DNA from: Rhabdothermincola_A sp041688815
GTDB lineage: Bacteria; Actinomycetota; Acidimicrobiia; Acidimicrobiales; Acidimicrobilacustridaceae
Direction: 5' to 3'
DNA length: 6,725 bases
Assembly: GCA_041688815.1 (NCBI GenBank)
Contig: JBDNHK010000114.1
Coordinates: forward strand, 1 to 6,725
The position numbers and the translations under genes were made by a program. The notes beneath the pieces are model-generated. The model was not told the origin of the DNA. It made no database searches and saw only the letters and a program-made list of their open reading frames with translations. Positions within the stretch are counted from its first letter, which is position 1; each line of letters begins with the position of its first letter. This document shows, one piece after another, positions 1-5,519 of this stretch.

Positions 1-1
1 C

Positions 2-175
2 ACCCCACCTAAGGGCACCGACCGCTCGCCCACCAGGAGGGGCCGAGCGGCGAGGCGATCGATCTTTCTCGTCGGCGCGCCTTGTTCGGGCAGCACCCTC
101 CTCGCCGAAGCCCTCGGGCGAGCGCACGAGGCGATCGTCGTTCTGACGGGCAACGCCGGGTCGCCGACGATCCTG
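2..175 (+). pseudogene. Sulfotransferase P-loop fragment in a different frame from the rest of the gene
   Basis: In the frame starting at base 2, bases 62-118 encode IFLVGAPCSGSTLLAEALG. This is the 5'-phosphosulfate-binding P-loop that begins sulfotransferase domains; the usual form is APRSGTTLL, here with Cys for Arg and Ser for Thr. The frame is open to the left edge and has no ATG or GTG before the P-loop, so the start lies upstream of the window. Downstream, the recognisable sulfotransferase sequence (LHPAARGW, from about base 181) is one frame away. The reading must therefore shift somewhere between about 110 and 175; neither frame is recognisable across that stretch. This is either a real inactivating mutation or a sequencing/assembly error. 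The end coordinate is approximate. Confidence 0.6.
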
Positions 176-1830
176 CGGAGCTTCACCCGGCGGCCCGGGG
201 CTGGGTCTCGAACCGACTCGTCGAGGTCGACGCCGCACCCGCCACCGTCATCGCCGCTCGGGCCGCGCTCGTCGCGGACCCCGGAGACGCCGACCCATCC
301 GAAGGCCACGGTCCCGACCCCCGGCTGGTCGAGCGCTCACCCCGCAATGCCCTCCGGGTCCCGTTCCTCGCCGCAACGTTCCCGGACGCCACCTTCGTCT
401 ACCTGTACCGCGGCCCGCGCGAGACCATCAGCTCGATGCTCGACGACCTGGCCGAACTACCGCCTGATCGTTGGGCCGTCACTTCCGCCTCGGCCCTCAC
501 CGACGACCCCGATCGCGAGCAGCACCGCCTCGGCCCCCTCCTCGGACTCACGTGGGACACGCCGGCCCCGTCCGATGACACTCCTGCAGGTCGTGACCGA
601 CCTGATCCCCGGACCTGGGCCCACAACGCCGAGGAGCTCGATGCCGTGTGGGAACTGGTCGAGCCGGTGGCGCGACGCGCCCACGAGCTGTTCGCGGAAC
701 CCCCGCCCACGGTGCCGATCAGGTCGGATACCGCCGCCCGCCGATCGGCGAAGACGGCCGAACCCGACGGCACGCCGACCCCCGATTTCCGCAGCGTCTA
801 CACGCCCGGGTTCGCCGAAGTCCTCGCCACGACGGGGTGCGCGCTCATCGCGTCGACCTACCAATCAGGGCGAGTCGTCCTGGTGCGAGGCGACGGCGAG
901 CGGGTCAACACCCACCTGCGCCACTTCGACAGCCCGATGGGTATCGCCGTCCGAGGCCCCGAGCTGGCCCTCGGCACGCGCAACACCGTGTGGCGGTTCT
1001 GCGACCAGCCCGAGGCCGCCACCTCGGTCGACGCAACCGGGCGCACGGATGCCTGCTACCAGCCCCGCTCCGCCCACGTGACCGGCGACGTCCGGGTGCA
1101 CGACCTCGCCTACGACGGGGCCGGCGAGCTGTGGATGGTGGCTACCCGCTTCTCCTGCCTGGCCACCCTCGATCCAGCGGCCAGCTTCGTCCCGCGCTGG
1201 CGACCTGGTTTCGTGAGCGCCCTCGGGCCGGAAGACCGCTGTCACCTCAACGGCCTCGCAATGGTCGAGGGACGGCCCCGGTACGTCACGGTGCTCGGCA
1301 TGACCGACACTGCGAACGGCTGGCGGGAGGGCAAGGGCACCGGCGGCGCCGTGCTCGACGTCGACGGCGGGGCGCCTGTCGCCACCGGGCTCTGCATGCC
1401 CCACTCACCCCGTTGGTACGCCGGCCGGCTGTGGGTCCTCGAGTCGGGACGCGGCGCGCTGTGCACGGTCGACGTCGAGACCGGCACCGTCGACACCGTC
1501 GCCGTGCTCCCCGGCTTCACGCGAGGCCTGTCGTTCGCCGGTCCGTTCGCCTTCGTCGGCCTGTCGCAGGTGCGCGAGGCGGTCTTCTCCGGCCTGCCCC
1601 TCATGGAGGCCGGAGGGGAGCGCACCTGCGGAGTGTGGGTGGTGGACCTGCGCTCGGGGGCGGTGGTCTCGTTCCTGCGCTTCGAAGGAACGGTCCAAGA
1701 GCTGTTCGAGGTGGCCGTGCTCCCTCGACGCTTCCCCGAACTGGTGGAGCCCGGCGCCGACGCCAGCAATGATGCGTTCGTCCTGCCGACGGCCGCCATG
1801 GTCGACGTGGTCGGTGGGCCCCCGGACTGA
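82..1830 (+). CDS. Sulfotransferase-like / TIGR03032 two-domain protein, 5' end frameshifted and outside window
   Basis: Two domains are visible (residue numbers count the TTG at 82 as 1). Residues 33-205 resemble a PAPS-dependent sulfotransferase after its P-loop: LHPAARGW (34-41), RSPRNALRVPFL (85-96) and the strand FVYLYRGPRETISSML (105-120), which matches the 3'-phosphosulfate-binding region with Gly where Asp is usual. Residues about 232-568 match the TIGR03032 (DUF4915-like) family throughout, with HLNGLAMVEGRPRYVTVLG (388-406), CMPHSPRWYAGRLWVLESG (438-456), GFTRGLSFAGPFAFVGLSQV (478-497) and CGVWVVDLRSGAVVSFLRF (516-534). The function of TIGR03032 proteins is unknown to me. The TTG is not a credible start: the sulfotransferase P-loop is encoded just upstream in another frame, and the frame here is open only from base 13. 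Residues 1-30 look like out-of-frame translation. About 50 residues expected between residues 120 and 122 seem missing. The TIGR03032 half looks intact and may still be made; the sulfotransferase half is probably inactive. The gene converges on alr. Confidence 0.75.
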   Translation: MFGQHPPRRSPRASARGDRRSDGQRRVADDPAELHPAARGWVSNRLVEVDAAPATVIAARAALVADPGDADPSEGHGPDPRLVERSPRNALRVPFLAATFPDATFVYLYRGPRETISSMLDDLAELPPDRWAVTSASALTDDPDREQHRLGPLLGLTWDTPAPSDDTPAGRDRPDPRTWAHNAEELDAVWELVEPVARRAHELFAEPPPTVPIRSDTAARRSAKTAEPDGTPTPDFRSVYTPGFAEVLATTGCALIASTYQSGRVVLVRGDGERVNTHLRHFDSPMGIAVRGPELALGTRNTVWRFCDQPEAATSVDATGRTDACYQPRSAHVTGDVRVHDLAYDGAGELWMVATRFSCLATLDPAASFVPRWRPGFVSALGPEDRCHLNGLAMVEGRPRYVTVLGMTDTANGWREGKGTGGAVLDVDGGAPVATGLCMPHSPRWYAGRLWVLESGRGALCTVDVETGTVDTVAVLPGFTRGLSFAGPFAFVGLSQVREAVFSGLPLMEAGGERTCGVWVVDLRSGAVVSFLRFEGTVQELFEVAVLPRRFPELVEPGADASNDAFVLPTAAMVDVVGGPPD

Positions 1831-1850
1831 TCAGCCAGTGAAGCGGGGGC
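1818..1850 (+). terminator. GC-rich stem-loop over the TIGR03032 gene stop codon, possible terminator
   Basis: GCCCCCG (1818-1824) pairs perfectly with CGGGGGC (1844-1850). Inside it, ACTG (1826-1829) pairs with CAGT (1836-1839) around a 6-nt loop, separated by an asymmetric internal bulge. The stop codon TGA (1828-1830) lies in the structure. No run of T follows on either strand, so this is not a classical intrinsic terminator; GC-rich hairpins without a T tract have been proposed as terminators or 3'-end stabilisers in actinobacteria. Its place at the end of a convergent gene fits that role, but the function is inference. Confidence 0.4.
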
Positions 1851-1984
1851 TGGCGGTCACCACCCTCCTCGCCACGAGCGCCGTCGCCGTCGGTTCGGGC
1901 TCCGTCGGTGCCGCGGCCACCACGACCCCGGCGGTGGCGATCGTCCAGACCATCGATCTGCCGACCGAGCCCGAGAAGAGCCGG
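1838..1984 (+). pseudogene. Possible 5' remnant of a secreted-protein gene (signal peptide only)
   Basis: From GTG at 1838 the frame reads MKRGLAVTTLLATSAVAVGS, then GSVGAAATTTPAVAIVQTID. This has a positive N-terminus, a hydrophobic core and an AxA-like stretch followed by Thr/Pro-rich sequence, the layout of a Sec signal peptide. At about 1985 the frame enters the antisense of alr, where the translation is low-complexity His/Gly/Arg-rich text with no protein character. A gene of that length lying wholly antisense to alr is not credible. The likely reading is the start of a secreted-protein gene cut off by a rearrangement, or chance in Ala/Thr/Val-rich GC-rich DNA. No clear ribosome binding site is seen, and the GTG sits inside the 1818-1850 stem-loop. 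Little else is in the 154-nt gap. Confidence 0.3.
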
Positions 1985-3091
1985 TCACCGGTAGCGACGG
2001 GGCACCCGGGGTCCGATCCCGCACACCACCTCGTAAGCGATGGTGTCGAGACGCTCGGCCCACTCCTCGGCGGTGATGCACTCGTCGCCCTGGTCGCCGA
2101 TCAACACGACCTCGTCGCCGACCGCCACCGGGTCGTCGCGACAATCCACCATCAGCTGGTCCATGGTGACGGTGCCCACGATGCGACGGCGCCGGCCGCC
2201 GACCAGCACCTCACCGCCGCTGGCCCCGAGCCGGCGGGCCACGCCGTCGGCATACCCGATCGGCACCGTGGCAACCGTGCACTCGGTCTCGAACACGTGC
2301 CGCAAGCCGTAGGAGATGCCCACCCCGGCCGGTACCCGCTTCACCATCGACACCTCCGAGCGCAGGGCGAGGGCGGGGCGCAACGCCACCCGGTCACGGA
2401 GCACGGGCGCGGGCGGCAGGCCGTACACGCCGATGCCCACACGAACCAGGTCGTAGCGGCTGCGGGGATGGTCGATGGCGCCGGCGGAGTTGGCGGCATG
2501 GAGCATCGGTGGGCGCAGACCGATCGCATCGAGGTCGGCGACGACCGCATCGAATCGGTCGAGCTGGGTGTCGGTGAACGGATTGCCCGGCTCGTCGGCC
2601 ACGGCCAGGTGGGTGAACACGCCCTCGAACTCGATGCTGCCGTGGGCGGAGATCTGCTGGGCCAGGGCCACCGCATCGGCCGGCTGAACCCCCACGCGGT
2701 TCATGCCGGTGTCGACCTTCATGTGGACGCGGGCCAGGCGGCGCTCGCGCTTGGCCGCATCGGCCACGGCCTCGACTCCCTCAGGGGTGTACACGCACAC
2801 CCGCAGGTCGAAGCGGACGGCGGCGGCGATGTCGTCGAGGCGTGGCTGAGACAGGAGCAACACGGGTGCCTCCACCTCGGAGCGACGCAACACCACCGCT
2901 TCCTCGACGAGCGCCACCGCCAACCAGTCGGCCCCGCCCGCGAGAGCGGCCTGGCTCACCGCCACCGCCCCATGGCCGTATCCGTCGGCCTTCACCACTG
3001 CACAAACCATTGCTGGTGCAACCATCTCCCGTAACGCCCGCACGTTGTACGCGACGGCGGTGAGGTCGACGTCGGCCCGGGTGGCCCGCAC
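1985..3091 (-). CDS. alr: Alanine racemase
   Basis: This is a PLP-dependent cytoplasmic enzyme that interconverts L- and D-alanine and supplies D-Ala for peptidoglycan. Its 368 residues are the normal length. The fold-type III barrel comes first: VVKADGYGHG (32-41) carries the PLP lysine K34; VHMKVDTGMNRVG (122-134) carries the lysine usually carbamylated (K125) and the PLP-contacting R132; AANSAGAI (199-206) and RVGIGVYG (217-224) follow. The C-terminal beta domain has GISYG (258-262), with Y261 as the second catalytic base, PIGYADGVAR (277-286), GTVTMDQLMVD (306-316) and the closing CGIGPRVPRRYR. All expected active-site residues are present. The GTG start (3089-3091) sets the canonical N-terminus, with GAAGG about 8 nt upstream. 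It begins only 3 nt after the CBS gene stop, so the two are very probably co-transcribed. tsaE, which often follows alr in actinobacteria, is absent. Confidence 0.96.
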   Translation of the reverse strand: MRATRADVDLTAVAYNVRALREMVAPAMVCAVVKADGYGHGAVAVSQAALAGGADWLAVALVEEAVVLRRSEVEAPVLLLSQPRLDDIAAAVRFDLRVCVYTPEGVEAVADAAKRERRLARVHMKVDTGMNRVGVQPADAVALAQQISAHGSIEFEGVFTHLAVADEPGNPFTDTQLDRFDAVVADLDAIGLRPPMLHAANSAGAIDHPRSRYDLVRVGIGVYGLPPAPVLRDRVALRPALALRSEVSMVKRVPAGVGISYGLRHVFETECTVATVPIGYADGVARRLGASGGEVLVGGRRRRIVGTVTMDQLMVDCRDDPVAVGDEVVLIGDQGDECITAEEWAERLDTIAYEVVCGIGPRVPRRYR

Positions 3092-3094
3092 CGC

Positions 3095-3628
3095 TCAGCC
3101 TTCGTCGCCCGGGTCGGACTCCTCGGCCTTGCCGTCGCCTGAGGCAGGTTCGTCGACCTCGAGCACGATGGCCCGAACGATGTCGCCTCGAGCAACGATG
3201 CCGAGGAGCACCAAGTCGTCATCGACCACCACGAGGCGATCGAGCCCGTGCTCGTGCATCAGGGTCGCCGCGGTCTCGAAGGTGTCGTCGGGGCCGAGGG
3301 TGGCCTTCAGATCGGTCTCCATGACCTCGCCGACGGTGGCGCCCAGGGCCTTGTCGAGCTCGGACTCGTAGCGCTGCTTCGACTTCGGGAGCTCGAACAC
3401 CCCACCCAACAGGCTGATCACCGTGGGCAGGTGGAGGCGCGCCTCCTCGAGGATGAGATCCCCCGTTGACAACATGCCCACGACCCGGCCCTGCTCGTCG
3501 AGCACCGGCCCTCCGTCGATCTCGGTGAGCACCAGCTCACGCATGGCGTCCTGCACGTTCTCGTCGGGCGTGAAGCTCAGGACCTCGGTGACCATCACGT
3601 CCATTACCGGCACATCTCGCAACAACAT
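3095..3628 (-). CDS. Protein with two CBS domains
   Basis: A 177-residue soluble protein made almost entirely of a CBS-domain pair (Bateman module), which typically binds adenine nucleotides and acts as a sensor. CBS1 covers about residues 5-62 (MVTEVLSFTPDENVQDAMRE, GGPVLDEQGRVVGMLSTGDL, with the ligand-loop T55/D57). A linker of about 35 residues (LHLPTVISLLGG, then a charged helix near 82-95) separates it from CBS2 at about 99-156 (VGEVMETDLKATLGPDD, LDRLVVVDDDLVLLGIVARG, D149). The tail (158-177) is acidic and probably disordered. No catalytic domain is attached, so the partner is unknown. The ATG at 3626-3628 was chosen because MLLRD is the usual opening of such proteins; GAGGA (3632-3636) lies close, only 3 nt from the ATG. 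The frame runs further upstream, but that part is antisense-like and overlaps the nnr end. An alternative ATG is at 3602-3604. It follows the acpS-nnr stop by 26 nt and precedes alr by 3 nt. It may tune a neighbouring enzyme by energy state; this is inference. Confidence 0.9.
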   Translation of the reverse strand: MLLRDVPVMDVMVTEVLSFTPDENVQDAMRELVLTEIDGGPVLDEQGRVVGMLSTGDLILEEARLHLPTVISLLGGVFELPKSKQRYESELDKALGATVGEVMETDLKATLGPDDTFETAATLMHEHGLDRLVVVDDDLVLLGIVARGDIVRAIVLEVDEPASGDGKAEESDPGDEG

Positions 3629-3654
3629 CGGTCCTCGCAAACGAATGAGCCGGG

Positions 3655-5460
3655 TCAGGGTCGAAGGGCGACGACCTCGGCGAAGGCCAGCGGGAGAAGG
3701 TCGGGGAGGTCCCCGGCCACCAGGCCCCGCTCCCACCCTAGAGCGCCGGCCCAGCCGTGCAGGAACGCACCCGCGGCCGCAGCGCGCCACGGCGGCAGAC
3801 CCTGGGCGAGGAGGCCTCCGATCAGGCCCGCCAACACGTCACCGGTACCGGCGGTGGCCAGCCGCGGGAGCCCGGTGGTGCTGACCAGCACCGAGCCGTC
3901 GGGGGCGGCGACCACCGTCGCCCGGCCCTTGAGCAGAACGACACAGCCGAGTTCGACGGCGAGCCGACGCGCCGCATCGAGACGGTCGGGGCCGGGCGGA
4001 TGACCGGCCAGGCGGGCGAACTCCCCGTCATGGGGGGTGAGCACCGTGGCCGGACCGACGAGAGCCGCCGCACTGGTACCGAGCGCGGTCAGCCCGTCGG
4101 CGTCGACGACGGTGGGCACTCCCTGCGCCGTGGCCCCCTCGACCGTGGCGCGGATGGCAGCGGCGGTCGAGGAGGCCGTACCGAGGCCGTTGCCGATGAC
4201 CAGCGCTTCGAAGCGGCCGAGCTCTCCGAGCACACGCGCGTCCCAGGCCTCGGCGGGGAGATCGGTGATCACGGCCTCGACGGCGGCGCTGATCGGGTGT
4301 CCACCGGGAGTGCTGAGTCGCACGTACCCGGCGCCGGAGCGGGCGGCCGCGGCACTACTGAGGGCGGCAGCGCCGGCCATGCCGGGACTGCCGGCGACGA
4401 GCCAGACCGCCCGCTGCCACTTGTGGGCCCCGGCCGGGGTGTCGGGCAGCCACGACGCCACTGCGGCCGCGCCCACGAGGTGGGCCGACGCTCGGCTGAC
4501 GTCGAGCCCGATGTCGGCCGCCGTCACCTTCCCGGCGAGCTCGAGCCCCGGCGACAACACGAGTCCGGGCTTCAGCGCCGCGAAGGTGACGGTGACGTCG
4601 GCGCGCAGCACGTGCTCGCTCGCCACCCCGGTCAGTCCGTCGACCCCCGAAGGGATGTCGACGGCCAACACCGGCGTACCCGGCGACACGACGGGCGCCG
4701 CGAACGAGCCCCTGAACCCGGTGCCGAAGGCGGCATCGATCACCAGGTCCGCCGGCGGCAGCGAGGCCGGCGCTTCGGCCACGTCGATCTCCTGGACCCG
4801 GACCCCACGCCGGCGCAGACGCCGGGCGGCGTCGCGGCCATCGTTGCCGTTGTTGCCCTTGCCCTCGAGGATCACCACCCGCCGGCCGTAGGTGCCGCCC
4901 ATCATCATCACTGCGGCCCTGGCCACCGCCGACCCGGCCCGACCGATCAGTTCCTCGACCGGCGCAACGGCGTCGCGGTCGATGGCGGCCATCTCCTCCG
5001 GTGTCACGATCGGCACCAGCCCACCGCCGATCGGCAGGCCCGCCGGGGGAACAACCGATCGAAGCCGCGAGGGCGACGGCGTCGACCGGGCGCCCTGACC
5101 GACGACCACGGCTTCGGCGATCAACGCGCTGTGGGTGAGCGACAACTCCCAACTCTCGATGCCGACCGCCGCGGCCCGTTCGACGGCGGGACCGGAGAGC
5201 AGGATCGACGGGCGCCCGGCGTCGTCGCGCCCGACCTCGATGTCGTGCCAACCGACCCGGCCGAAACCCACACCGAGCGCCTTGAGCACCGCCTCCTTGG
5301 CTGCGAACCGCACGGCGAAGCGCTCGACCGGATCGTGGCGCTCCTCGGCGTAGGCCCGCTCTGCGGCGGTGAAAAGCCGATCGACCATCCCGGGCCGGCG
5401 GGCCAGCACGGTGCGAAACCGCTCGACGTCGACGACATCGACCCCGAGGCCGCAGATCAT
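3655..5460 (-). CDS. acpS-nnr: AcpS-NnrE-NnrD fusion: holo-ACP synthase joined to bifunctional NAD(P)HX repair enzyme
   Basis: One open frame of 601 residues with three enzyme domains. Residues 1-122 are holo-[acyl-carrier-protein] synthase, which transfers 4'-phosphopantetheine from CoA to ACP: GLGVDVVDVERF (4-15) with Mg-binding D8, RFAAKEAVLKALG (51-63) with E56, and LSLTHS (106-111). A Pro/Ser/Gly-rich linker (123-148) follows. Residues about 149-340 are the NAD(P)HX epimerase (YjeF_N/NnrE): TPEEMAAIDRDAV, EGKGNNGNDGRDAARRL (199-215), DAAFGTGFRG (242-251), AVDIPSGVDG (266-275). Residues about 345-601 are the ADP-dependent NAD(P)HX dehydratase (NnrD): VAGSPGMAGAA (355-365), VVDADGLTAL (451-460), LTPHDGEFARL (474-484), LLKGRATVV (509-517) and ATAGTGDVLAGLIGGLL (535-551), with likely catalytic base D541. 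The start ATG (5458-5460) gives the standard AcpS N-terminus; a GGGG just upstream is a weak binding site. GTG at 5014-5016 (residue 149) is exactly where a stand-alone Nnr would begin, so separate translation of Nnr is possible. The upstream gap to the GlmS-like gene is 55 nt. Confidence 0.92.
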   Translation of the reverse strand: MICGLGVDVVDVERFRTVLARRPGMVDRLFTAAERAYAEERHDPVERFAVRFAAKEAVLKALGVGFGRVGWHDIEVGRDDAGRPSILLSGPAVERAAAVGIESWELSLTHSALIAEAVVVGQGARSTPSPSRLRSVVPPAGLPIGGGLVPIVTPEEMAAIDRDAVAPVEELIGRAGSAVARAAVMMMGGTYGRRVVILEGKGNNGNDGRDAARRLRRRGVRVQEIDVAEAPASLPPADLVIDAAFGTGFRGSFAAPVVSPGTPVLAVDIPSGVDGLTGVASEHVLRADVTVTFAALKPGLVLSPGLELAGKVTAADIGLDVSRASAHLVGAAAVASWLPDTPAGAHKWQRAVWLVAGSPGMAGAAALSSAAAARSGAGYVRLSTPGGHPISAAVEAVITDLPAEAWDARVLGELGRFEALVIGNGLGTASSTAAAIRATVEGATAQGVPTVVDADGLTALGTSAAALVGPATVLTPHDGEFARLAGHPPGPDRLDAARRLAVELGCVVLLKGRATVVAAPDGSVLVSTTGLPRLATAGTGDVLAGLIGGLLAQGLPPWRAAAAGAFLHGWAGALGWERGLVAGDLPDLLPLAFAEVVALRP

Positions 5461-5497
5461 CAGCCCCGGGTCCGACGGGGGCGCGCCGGCGGAGGCG

Positions 5498-5519
5498 GTG
5501 ACCCCGGCATCGGGGTCAC
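5498..5519 (-). terminator. Perfect 9-bp stem-loop over the GlmS-like gene stop codon
   Basis: GTGACCCCG (5498-5506) and CGGGGTCAC (5511-5519) are perfect inverted complements around the 4-nt loop GCAT. The stop codon of the GlmS-like gene (5516-5518 on the minus strand) is inside the stem. No T tract follows in the minus direction, so it is not a classical intrinsic terminator. It could attenuate transcription into acpS-nnr, mark an mRNA processing site or protect a 3' end. A second, smaller stem (5464-5468 with 5476-5480) lies between it and the acpS start. Confidence 0.4.

Noticed and set aside
110..175. Programmed ribosomal frameshift in the sulfotransferase gene
   Set aside because: I see no slippery heptamer or convincing downstream structure, and the domain shows other damage, so mutation or sequence error is simpler.
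648..1772. Alternative plus-strand frame (374 codons) inside the TIGR03032 gene
   Set aside because: Arg/His/Pro-rich out-of-frame translation; the frame ending at 1830 carries the recognisable domain.
1963..1986. GACCG/CGGTC inverted repeat at the alr stop as a terminator
   Set aside because: Only 5 outer pairs with a large loop and no T tract; expected by chance at this base composition.
1769..3034. Plus-strand open frame (421 codons) covering alr antisense, as a full secreted protein
   Set aside because: Only the part at 1838-1984 resembles protein; the rest is the shadow of alr, which has all catalytic residues.
3629..3790. 54-residue N-terminal extension of the CBS protein
   Set aside because: The sequence is Arg/Gly/Pro-rich and overlaps the end of nnr in another frame; MLLRD at 3628 with GAGGA upstream is the natural start.
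4355..5251. Second minus-strand frame (298 codons) inside acpS-nnr
   Set aside because: Arg/Gly-rich shadow in a different frame of a well-supported gene, with no family resemblance.
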